A stretch of DNA of 64,000 nt from NCBI RefSeq assembly GCF_910592395.1, contig NC_088311.1:6452501-6516500 (forward strand). The letters are read 5' to 3'. Made by a program: the position numbers and the translations under genes. Below, piece by piece: positions 35,181 through 45,500 of the stretch. Origin of the DNA: Lineus longissimus (lineage: Eukaryota; Nemertea; Pilidiophora; Heteronemertea; Lineidae). The notes beneath the pieces were generated by a model. That model was given only the letters and a program-made list of their open reading frames with translations. It was not told the origin of the DNA and searched no databases. Within the stretch, counting starts at the first letter, position 1; every line of letters begins with the position of its first letter.

Positions 35181-35531
35181 AAGGACTCTATCCAAAGGAA
35201 CTGCAAACACCACCTATCCAAATTTTGAAAGAAGCCATTGATATCTAAAGTAGAATCTTGAAGGGGGTATTGGTAATGTTCAAAAAATAATTTTTGAAAC
35301 AGATGGCTTGATGTCAGTTTGATCATGAACTATTCCAATGTTGTCAAACTGACACTGGCATATTGAGGATTGTTCAATTCCGTCTGTTAACAATCTTATG
35401 CCATTCTGTCTCATGTTTGAATAATGTCTGAATCTCTTAAGATGTCATCTCAGCGCCATGACATTTGTTTGCAGAACTCTTCATTCCTTGCTAATCTGCA
35501 CTGTTAGACTCTTTACGATCTCTGAATGCAC
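35181..35531. other. no recognisable gene
   Basis: Sequence after the SINE-like head. It may include a SINE body, but no clear tail or target duplication was seen. Confidence 0.4.
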
Positions 35532-35662
35532 CTTTGCGACTGGATTTAGAATTTCTGGCTCATTTTCATGATTGATGTGCAAAACTGTACACAATTTCAC
35601 CCCAATCAAAACATGTTTTTCACAATTTTTATTTTCACAAGTCGATGTCATTTGCCAAATCT
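35532..35662 (-). CDS. exon candidate bounded by splice-like sites (unrecognised)
   Basis: On the minus strand a strong pyrimidine tract ends in GCATTTTATTTTCAG immediately before 35662, and CGCAAAG/GTGCAT gives a moderate donor after 35532. The 131-nt segment is open in the frame that reads IWQMTSTCENKNCEKHVLIG and ends NHENEPEILNPVAK, with three cysteines and an acidic C-terminal half. No family is recognised. AT-rich introns throw up such combinations by chance, and I could not link it to another exon. Confidence 0.18.
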
Positions 35663-37342
35663 CTGAAAATAAAATGCCACAAAAAATTTGGCTTTCTACG
35701 GTATCAGGCTTTGCCAAGCAATCATTGAATGTTGAAAGCTGTCACACTGCATTTGATCACTTGAGATGGCATCAGTAAGCAATTATGCAATGGGGAGTAA
35801 GGAAATGGCTCGATCTTTATTGATGATGTACTTTTTACAGCTAATAGTCAAACTTTGGCGACGGCTGTTGACAAATGGCAAGATTTGATGTTGACTTTTT
35901 TTGACGATCGTTATAAGGACATTCTGAAACTGTGTTGTTTTGTAAAGAAAGGTGTTGGTTTGGGAATTTCTCCTGTTTAGGTTTAGGGTCATTTTGGATA
36001 CATGCTCATGAGACCACAGGTTCAGAAACTTACTTTAAAACCATACATATCAGAATCTGGTCGGATAAGATAGTCAGGGCTCTCAACATTAATTCCATTA
36101 CTTTGGATGTTAGCTTTAGATGTTTCCAATATTATTTCTATATATCCTGTATTTCCGTCAAAATCAGAGATATTTCCGATATTCAACACCAAACACAATA
36201 TAAATGTTAGTGTTCAGGATTATTTGGTACTTTCGACTTTAGGCACTATAAAATCATGCTTCATCTATCTATGCGGTATACATCACCACAAGATGACATT
36301 GAAATGCACTTGCCAATAAAGCATAACCAATTCCATTTTATGACTTGCAGTATTTACTCATAAAACATGTGCATTTTCATGCGATTTCCCTGGAGATGTC
36401 ATGGATCAGTCATTATTATCAATCGATATTAAAATTTGTTCAAATCACATCAATATTCATGACAGTTAATTTGGAAACAGTATGTGATGGTATGAATATA
36501 GTCGAGTTGTGCATAAAACAATTTTGTTTATTTGCTGATATTATCAACATGAACAAAGGGTGAATTAAAAGTTTCTTAATTTTGTGAAGAAGCTTGATTC
36601 TAGTTATTTAAACTTAGTCATCCTCCCTCATGCCTTTTTGTATCATTCCTAAACACACTTATTTATGTGGACCATTGGGCGAGGGGAACAATCCAAAGGC
36701 CTTATGAGAGGATGAGTTTGGTCTGCTTTCAAGTCATTTGACTTTGAAACTTAGTACATTGACCCATATTTGATTTATTTTGCATCCCACATTTAAATGA
36801 AATATTGAAAAATTCCTTGTATCTGGTGCTGATACTGGATTACATAAACTGTTAAGTGCAAAACTGAAACTCTTTGTTTGTTTCGATCTTGTAGCTAGCG
36901 GACAAATATGATCACTCCACATAATGGTGACCATTGTCATATATTTGTAAGTCTGCTCGATCAATTGTACATGTTGGATGGAGTCAGACAGGTCAATAAA
37001 CCGCTGAATATGTTTTATCAACAGAATAAAACACGACCAAAACCAACAGCAGAATGAAAAAGGATGGAAGGTCATCAATTAAGCTGTCATCTCGCAAATC
37101 AGAGTATTGATGTTCAACTTGTCACATTTCTATCCCAATATTTTCACTTTTTAGTCCAGAATGAGAACATTAGATTTGATAACAAAAACTAGTGGGTTTT
37201 ATATTGACCAAGATACTGCGTGGTGCTTTCCTAACAATTATGGAATTGAAATGGGTTTTTGTTTGTTTTGAATTGTCAAAATATTCTCCATCATCGGATT
37301 CAATGTTTCCATTGATTTTTGGGGCATAATCTATAACACAGG
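35663..37342. other. no recognisable gene
   Basis: CpG-poor (3 CpG in 36001-36180), with short chance frames. The longest is 114 codons on the minus strand (36734-37078) with no motif. Confidence 0.5.
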
Positions 37343-37570
37343 TTACCATGGTTGAAAGTAAGCGTTGGTCGCCATGTGTTGATTTAATCTGGTTGCATTG
37401 ATGAAATTGAGTGGAATCATTCTGTCGGCCCTCGCTGATAACTGGATGATGGTTTCTGGCATGCCATTGGTAGCCATGGGGAGTAAGGTTTGTATGGGTC
37501 CACCATATGTTGGTTTTAATACCGTATAGGCCGACACATTAGTGTACACTACATACTCAGAATAGATCAT
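37343..37570 (-). CDS. unrecognised 75-codon small ORF with ATG and stop
   Basis: This is one of the few short frames with a true ATG (37570) and balanced composition. The product contains no strong hydrophobic segment and reads in part YTVLKPTYGGPIQTLLPMAT, then NFINATRLNQHMATN. It has no domain I recognise. No clear promoter or splice context is visible. It may be a small ORF, an exon fragment or chance. Confidence 0.17.
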   Translation of the reverse strand: MIYSEYVVYTNVSAYTVLKPTYGGPIQTLLPMATNGMPETIIQLSARADRMIPLNFINATRLNQHMATNAYFQPW

Positions 37571-38529
37571 TGGGTGAGGTACACCCTACCGAGGCAGAAG
37601 ACATATATAGATGACATAAATTTTTTCAGAGATATAAGAGAAGGTCATGGAGGGAATACCTCTTGAAGTTTTGAATGAGTGGAAATGGCTGAGCTTAGAA
37701 CATTCTGATTCCCAGTCCGCTGCTCTACCACACCAACGTGGCCAAACATGCAAACACAACTATGTTTCCTGAAATTACTCTCAATTAACCACACCACCAC
37801 ATCCCTCTGAACAAGAACAGCCCTCATCCATTTCTAAAACCCAGATTACGAGAATTTGTGAACTGAGTTTACCACGTGGGAGTCGTAATTCACCGATAAG
37901 ATTCAAATTGACAATGTTAATGCTAGACTGAGAGCAGCCATCGTACATCACGGATAAACATGGTTCGTTGCTTCAATCATGAAGGCTATGAAATCAATTT
38001 AGATGTTTTCGGCTCGGCAGAGAAGTTAAATTCTATTTTCAATTTGAAGAAGAAAAAAATCAGCGGTTTGGAAATATTTCGCATTTTGATTGAATTTTGT
38101 GTCAAAGTTTTCCTACCGAAAACTAATAATTTTCGCTGAGAATGTTCTTTAAATGCAGTTTTTGCATTATTTTCCAATTTTAGAAATTGCTCTGGCTGTC
38201 TTTTGGAATGCTAAATTTGAATGTCAGCTGTTGATTGGTAATGTTCCCTCGGGTTTAAAAGTGCAGGATGGAACAGTCGGGAAATGTATTTGGTGTAGGA
38301 AACTCCCAATTGCATTTTTCCAGATTATTTCGTCTGGTATTGAGAGTGGAATGATTGCATTGGACTCCCACCTGACCAGATTTATGATTGGTTTGAAGCA
38401 TTAAAACACTTTTTCTGGAATACCTTTATCATGAATGCCTGTGGCTTTCTAGTCGTGTCAGCTAAAAAAGCTTTTCCCTGTAGATCAAATCAGTAGCTTA
38501 TTACCCTCGAAGCCCCTGCACCAGATTAT
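37571..38529. other. no recognisable gene
   Basis: Short frames only, including 38153-38404 (+), with no motif. No structure was seen. Confidence 0.5.
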
Positions 38530-38890
38530 GTCAATTCCTACCAGTGTCACCACCAAGTCCTGACACTGCACCAGTGTATGTCAGAGTGTAACAGTGTTGC
38601 TGGCAGTCGGTGTTGACACTTCCCAAGCCTGTTTCTCCGTTCCTACAAATGCCAGTCCCAGTCCTTACAGTGCACCGAAGAGTGACAGTTTCTCTCTGTT
38701 TCACAGTGCAGCAGAACGTGTCATTGCCAAGTCTTGTTATTGAAGCAGAATGTGTCTCCGCCAATTCCTGACATTGAAGCACAATGTGTCAATGTTCTGA
38801 CACAGCAGCCGAGTGTGTAAACTCCCACCAAATCATTTCCATTCCTGATTTTACCCCAAAGTATGTCATCTCCTGCCAAACCAGGTTATC
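38530..38890 (+). repeat. degenerate tandem repeat, unit about 36-40 bp
   Basis: A loose unit of the form CCTGACA-TGAAGCA-AATGTGTCA-TGCCAA recurs. Recognisable cores are TGACACTGCACCAGTGTATG (about 38561), ACAGTGCACCGAAGAGTG (about 38666), CAGCAGAACGTGTCATTG (about 38709), GAAGCAGAATGTGTCTCC (about 38743), GAAGCACAATGTGTCAATG (about 38777) and CAGCAGCCGAGTGTG (about 38803). The spacing is uneven, so the array is old. The overlapping minus-strand 83-codon frame is a product of the repeat. Confidence 0.75.
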
Positions 38891-39137
38891 GTAGTATCCC
38901 ATTACGAGTCCTTGAGGGATTGTTTGCTGCTCTCCGTAAACCCATCAAGGTGATCTCCTTGTTTGCAGTCTCATCAGTTATAATTCCATTGAGGAAGACA
39001 TCCTAATAAATGCTGGGTTATGTTTCTTTTATTGCATTTGTAGCAATGGGTTGTGGCTTAGGTTATGACAGTAGAAACTCTATTGGGATGATCATCTGAG
39101 CATTGGAAGCAGTCTGCATAATATTGTACTTTGGAAA

Positions 39138-39317
39138 TTGCGATTTGTTGCTGTTGTGTTGGGTTGTGGCTGGTTTGTTGTTAATCATTATTTCTGTATT
39201 TTGCAAACATTCCTGAAAAAATCTAAGTGTATGAACGGAAATAAAACTGAGTCTGATAAACTGCTAAAGGGGCTCTTCAGTCAAAGAGGGGCTTCCATCA
39301 CCAGGGAAGACAACAAG
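39138..39317 (+). CDS. weak exon candidate ending in a strong donor
   Basis: The open frame from 39138 runs into CAACAAG/GTGAGA, an excellent donor after 39317. The last 30 or so codons look polar and protein-like (KTESDKLLKGLFSQRG). No convincing pyrimidine-tract acceptor precedes it; the best AG follows AAAAATCTA, which is poor. No family is recognised and the call is weak. Confidence 0.15.
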
Positions 39318-39744
39318 GTGAGATGGTTTAAACCTGTGACGAAATACATAAGTCTTGTCAGGTCATTTCTCGATTTTCTAAGCATTTCTTGATGTATTCC
39401 TTCAAGAGAGAATACAGATAAGAAAGCAGAGATGGACTCATTACGACTTGGTATAAAATGCTTAGTATGCTACGCCTCCTTCCAATACAAACTTCCCAGA
39501 CAGAAAGCATCAAAACCGGAAATTGTGGTCTTAAAGTTGATCAAGGCCCCCAGATGATAAGGTTGGGTCCAAATGACAAAGTGACAGGAGAAGCTGGGAA
39601 CCATAGCTGAGATCCACCCAAGGGAGATATAACAATCATGGAAGATGCTGTACGACTTACGGCTATTCTTTAGTTACAAAGCATTAGATGGCTTGTTTCC
39701 ATTGCGACACATCCTCTATTTGGCCATTCTAATGTCACTGGACT

Positions 39745-40075
39745 GGACCACTTGGGGCAAAGATTAATGGAGCTCTGTCCTACCTAAGCAGGAATGAATC
39801 TTCTGTACAATTCACTCAGAAGGTCCACCTCTACAGTATGGGTATCTAAATGTGCCACAGACTGAGGGGCTAAAAGGGTAACTAAAGAAACGATATTTGA
39901 ATGTCTAAATGTGACTGACATTCACTTTGTGGCAATAAGATAGTGCTCTCCCAACCTAAGATAGAATGAATATTCTTAACATTTGACTAAGCAGCTTCAC
40001 CTCACCCTATTTGCAATTTCAGGCCAACTCTGCCTGAAATGAACTGAGGCACTAAAAGCAACAAGACAAAATTAG
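39745..40075 (+). repeat. diverged duplication, about 174-bp spacing
   Basis: CCACTTGGGGCAAAGATTAA, GGAGCTCTGTCCTACCTAAG and GGAATGAATCTTCT in 39747-39800 recur as TCACTTTGTGGCAATAAGAT, AGTGCTCTCCCAACCTAAG and AGAATGAATATTCT in 39921-39975. Later blocks also match (ACTGAGGGGCTAAAAGGGTAA against ACTGAGGCACTAAAAGCAA). The copies are old and no coding frame is shared. Confidence 0.75.
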
Positions 40076-42789
40076 CTTGCCTGAATGAGAGTGAAAAATC
40101 GTTTGCCTGTTTATGAAAGTGTTCACACACAAAGGACATGTTTAACTTGGGTTTCGATGAGGTTCTTGACCCTGTCTCACCCTCCTAGCACCATCACAAG
40201 AACCAGGTTGACCTGGTGGTAATCTTTAGCCTTTCAACATGGCAATGTTGAAGCAGAAGTTTGCCCGACTGGGCCTTCGGGTCTGTCTCTCCCGTCATCC
40301 TCTATGGAAGAGAACAAGCGTGGAGCTCTGAATACAAATCTGAAGTTGGTCTATTGATCAACCAGTGTCGTGACTTATCTTTTTATGAATCTACGCACTA
40401 CCAGTATGTCAAGAAATGTCAGTAATTGTATTTACACTATATGGAGACATACGAACTTGGTCCGTGACGAGAATTTGAGAAGCTGGCTTACCACAACATC
40501 AAATACAACGTGTGTTGTGCGATCATGCAGTGAACAGCCAAGGCAACGATATAGTCTCTCAATTCAATCTTTCTTTCTTATTCAATGCACACCCCACAGG
40601 GAGCAATAAAATAGCTAATTATTCTGCTGTGAAACCAACAAATAAAGACATGTTATTCTGGAACTATATACAAAAGTCGGCTCTTTTTAAAAACGTATTG
40701 CCTGAAGATTTACGGTCGAATTACGAACACCTGATGTAACTTTAACCTATTCATTGCTAAGGGCATTATGACATTCAACCATTGTTCGATTCCTCCTACT
40801 GACGAGAGACTCACTGTAGTAGTGTTAGATGTTCTGGGAAATAGACAACCTTTCGTTCTCATAGCTGATCCCTTTTTCCATGACTCTGGGATACGGCCCT
40901 GTCTCCTGAAAACCTGCACCATTTGTTGCCTCCTATTCTAAAACACTGATTACGGTGAACAACAGTTTGTTGTGTATACTGACCCATGCGCCCATGTGCC
41001 TTGTTCTGACAGCAGCAGTTGTGGTTAACTGCTTGAGTTGGTGAAAAAAACAGTCAATATCACACTTCGTTGTTTAGTGCTCCTCCTTGCTGACATGTAA
41101 ATCATTGATCATGGAATAAAAATCAAATCAAGAAAGCTACTCTGTGTAGACCATAGATGAGAAAAAGTACCTTGGATAAATAAATAACCGAGAATGAATA
41201 TTCCCTGAAAAACAGTTAAGAGCTTAATGCAGTATGATTAACATAGCTGACTTAACTACCAGTCATAGCAGGTAAATTATCCAAGGAAATGAGAAAGACC
41301 TTTACTGAATCTACACCAGGTGTACCTTGTACATGCACCAAGCTAGGCTATACACTCTTGGATACCTTCATCACGTATCTCCGATGTGATTTTCTGCTGT
41401 GGATACCCAGTAGAGGAAATTTTGTTCGAGATTCTTGGATGTTTATACCATTTTTCTAAACGGAGTGGATGATTTTTGAATAAATGTTATGGGTAAGTCT
41501 TTTTAAAGATATATTCATTTAAAGTTAATATTGTTATAATTGGAAGTTATCATTATATTCCATGCCAGTTAAGCATGATAGAAAGGATGATAGAAAGTTC
41601 TTAAGATTCTACAGTGTTTGACTGTACTGCAATCTAAAATGGCGGAGGGGTGTAACTAAAGGTATGGGTATTCCACCATTATCATTGGCCTGATGGTTCA
41701 GGAGTCTTATTTTTTCATGCCTGTGCTGGATGACCAAAGGAGTTTTTGTATACATATGAATACATCTTTGTTGCCTAATCAACACGTCTCAACACTGGGA
41801 CTCTGACACGTGCTGTCCTTCAAGAGAGGTGTCCTGATCAGAGTGGTCAAATTGAATGGAAACAACCAATTTGGGTCCAAACTTGGGGTCCTTGATAGAG
41901 AAGTGTCTGATATTAGGAGGTAACACTGCACTTAATTTGATATTCGACACACACCAATAATCTCAGGAATCGTTTCAATCAAGCCAGACCTTCATGTGGC
42001 TAATGAGTTTCCTTACTTCTCGTCTGAAGGACCATTCATTCATTTTTGATGATGTCGACATTTTGCAATCCACTTCAAAGCCATTTCATGGTGTAACATT
42101 TCACTACGAATGTAAGCAATGCGGGATATTTTCTCTGGCACTCAGAGTGCACTCAGTTTTTTTTCAGGCCATTCCAACTATTTGGTGTGTACATTGCTAC
42201 TCAGCTATGGAAGTCACAATTTGAAAAAGATTATATAGAAATATAGATATTTAGTGTAAAGCATCCTGGGTAAGCATAAACACAAGCCAAGGACAAGTTA
42301 ACAATTTAACAATATATATATGAACATTCAAAAAAGAAAATGTCTCTTTCGCATGCAGCCAAGTTTCTTAAGTTGTTTTTTAGCAAATTAAATCATAACC
42401 TCAACTCAGTCGACCATACCTATGTACCAACTGAGACTGACCTTTACCACTAATTTTTGGATGAAATATGAATATGAATAAATATGTACCGTATTTGAAT
42501 GACTTCCCACTGACAAATTGGGAGTTGCAATAAAGACATATACCACAAAGGAGTTCCTTACTTATTTACGTGCTCCTGCCCACAGCCAAGCTTCAGGAAT
42601 CATTTTTGATACACTGTCACTCCTAAAACCCATTTATCATTGTAATGGGTGAACGATGTTGCAATATCAAACGCAGTCATACACCAGTGATATTAATATT
42701 TCATTCCCGAATCCAATCTGCAATGATACAATTTCTTCTGATGCGTGATTTCACCCAATTTAGGAAGGAGTTGCTTGTGAAGAGTTGGA
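40076..42789. other. no recognisable gene
   Basis: Frames at 40370-40609 and 40512-40739 (+) overlap in different phases. The second reads a protein-like tail (IQKSALFKNVLPEDLRSNY) that vaguely recalls helices preceding cyclic-nucleotide-binding domains, but no such domain follows. CpG is very low (1 in 41461-41640). Confidence 0.45.
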
Positions 42790-43411
42790 TTCTCTGATTA
42801 GAAATTGCTGCAAGACCATGAAAGAAGGGGATCAGTTTCCTGCAGATAATGTATTCTCGGATTAGAAATTGCTGCAAGACCATGAAAGAAGTGGATCAGT
42901 TTCCTGCAGATAATGTATTCTCGGATTAGAAATTGCTGCAAGACCATGAAAGAAGTGGATCAGTTTCCTGCAGATAATGGGTTCTTGAATTAGAAATTGC
43001 TGCAAGACCATGAAAGAAGGGGATCAGTTTCCTGCAGATAATGTATTCTCGGATTAGAAATTGCTGCAAGACCATGAAAGAAGTGGATCAGTTTCCTGCA
43101 GATAATGTATTCTCGGATTAGAAATTGCTGCAAGACCATGAAAGAAGTGGATCAGTTTCCTGCAGATAATGGGTTCTTGAATTAGAAATTGCTGCAAGAC
43201 CATGAAAGAAGTGGATCAGTTTCCTACAGATAATGGGTTCTTGAATTAGAAATTGCTGCAAGACCATGAAAGAAGTGGATCAGTTTCCTGCAGATAATGG
43301 GTTCTTGGATTAGAAATTGCTGCAAGACCATGAAAGAAGTGGATCAGTTTCCTGCAGATAATGGGTTCTTGGATTAGAAATTGCTACAAGACCATGAAAG
43401 AAGTGGATCAG
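42790..43411 (+). repeat. 64-bp satellite, about 9.7 units, with 192-bp higher-order period
   Basis: GAAATTGCT starts at 42801, 42865, 42929, 42993, 43057, 43121, 43185, 43249, 43313 and 43377, each 64 bp apart. Each unit continues with CAAGACCATGAAAGAAG and CAGTTTCCTGCAGATAATG. Units 1-3 and 4-6 share the same variant order: AAGGGG then AAGTGG twice, and endings TATTCTCGG, TATTCTCGG, GGTTCTTGAA. A three-unit block was therefore duplicated. Units 7-9 carry GGTTCTTG endings. Unit 10 is truncated at 43411. Confidence 0.97.
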
Positions 43412-45283
43412 AGGATATTGCCACCGTATATTGTAAGATTTGAAATGTAGTTGCCTCACGTAGATCGCTATTGGAGAGCTTAGAAATGAAGCGATTAACC
43501 ACCATACTTACAAATTTGGCTTTTGACTTAAACAATTATATTATTTGATGCATACATTGTGCCAACTGACAGCTTTGTAGTTGCATGCTTCATTAACAAA
43601 ATGGTTTGCATTCTGTTTGACTGTTTTGAGAGCATTTTGTTTGAAAATCTATTTTTTCAACATCACCTTTTGACCTTCCCTTAAGTCTCCATCATTCTGA
43701 TAAACCAACTCACCATCTTTATAAAATACCTCACGGATCTCCCAATCATCATTTGGCCTTTGATATTTCCAGATCAAAATAGCAAATAATAATCAGCCGG
43801 CTTACCTTTTCATAGCTCTGTCGCTCCAACGTCAAATCCCGTCTTATCCCTCTACTTGGCTTGATTTCCTACGGAAGACAATAAAGAGTTGACGATGAGA
43901 TGCTTTGAAGTTTGTTTTGCTTTTAAGAGGTAAGCTGCTCGAAGAGACAGACGATGTTTTCTCGGGAACTCGGGAATGATAATGGCATATCAAAGCCGGA
44001 ATGAACACGAAAATAAGATCTTTGAAAATGAGAGTTTTTCAATAAATCTGAAATACATCTTTCATACATCTTTTAATAATCTTGTTTTGTACCCAAACAA
44101 AGGGAAAATTGTTTTGCTCAAGAACTCTGTAAACATAAACATATGTCTAAGGTAGAATGAATTCGAAAAAAGATATGCCATATTCAAAACTTGGAATAAT
44201 TCTTATCGATATGAGAAAGGTCATCTTTTCTCTATGTTCTTTGGTATGGCAATGCACCCAAACAAAACTTCTCGAGCCTAAAGAATCTGCAGTAAGCTTA
44301 CATAGCATGTTTGTATATTCATGTGTCTACCATTCCCATGACCTGTGGAGGTTCAGCCATAATATGTTTAGATGTCAAAGAATCCTTCAACGGGGCCTTC
44401 TGTTCTGTAACCTGTACTGAAATAACATAGGAAATATAAAGGTGATACCTAGCATTGAGTAACACATAAACTATAGGCGGCCATCTTTTTACAAAATTTG
44501 CAAATAACATAAATCTGCACAAAAACTTTAAATCACGTAAAAGTGTTTTTTATATGAAAGACCAAAAGAAATTTCCAGACATTTTGGTAAATATTTCTCC
44601 ACATTTACCATATTTAGATACACACATTTCAGTACAAAGCGTTGTCTGCAACAATTAGTGTATCATACTCCATGGTGTATGGGACGTCCAAACAACGTGA
44701 AATTTCACATCCCATTTCCAAGGTAAGCAACGTCTGAGGTGGTTAGCCGCTGGATGTGTGACTGAGACACATTGATGACATATGATGAATCTTAGGGCTT
44801 TTTCATAACAAGAGCTTCACGACTTAATTTGTAACTCCAAGCTTACAAAAGCAATGAAATATTTATTGTATTTTCTAGAGCTGTAGTTAACCCTTCATGG
44901 CTCCGAAAACTTGTGCATGGAAAGATCCTTTAAGTTAAGAATACCTGTATGTATAACTGAAGATCAGCTGGATGTATCACTCAGTAGAAACGGGTATGTC
45001 AGCCTGCAGGTGCATCCAGCCCATTCCCAACCGTTTACCTTACTGAAAGTTCCACAAGTGGTGCTTCCCTGGCTCAGTACCAGCCTCTCATCTTAATGGA
45101 ATGCTGAGTTATTGATCCGTTATCTTTGTACAAGACCTTCTTTCATGATCAATCCTTGCACAAGATAAAAAAGTTTTTTTTAAATCATAACCTGTTTATA
45201 AGGAACCATCTCAGGTAGAAGCAGCAAAAGATGAAACTGTTTTTATCTTTCATCTTTCTCCATCTCTCTCCGGATATGCCAGA
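43412..45283. other. no recognisable gene
   Basis: CpG-poor DNA (3 CpG in 44101-44280) with unassigned frames at 44157-44420 (+) and 44319-44522 (-). Confidence 0.5.
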
Positions 45284-45500
45284 CCCCCCCCCCGACAAAA
45301 AAAATATCAAGAAGTGGTAATTTTTCAAAAGAAAACTGTACAGTATTTTGACACTGTGGTCATCGTAGCCTCAGTGTATTAATGCTTATGAAACTGAATT
45401 ACGTATAAAACTGTCTACATCGTTGAACACTCGGGGTTAAGCCAAAAAGTTAGATAGACATGAAACGACCGGTCACTTTTTTTTCCCCCCCCCCCCCCCC
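45284..45500. repeat. two homopolymer C runs (10 and 16 bases)
   Basis: C10 lies at 45284-45293 and C16 at 45485-45500. The latter is preceded by T8 at 45477-45484, making a 24-base pyrimidine tract. The opposite strand carries matching G runs that could form G-quadruplex or triplex structures. The lengths are also prone to sequencing slippage. Confidence 0.85.

Noticed and set aside
40512-40739. Resemblance to the helix before a cyclic-nucleotide-binding domain
   Set aside because: Only about 20 residues are suggestive, no binding-domain core follows, and the frame ends at a stop codon shortly after.
42790-43411. CRISPR-like repeat array
   Set aside because: Repeats are contiguous with no unique spacers, the unit is 64 bp, and the surrounding DNA is animal-type. 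The same applies to the 96-bp and 17-bp arrays.
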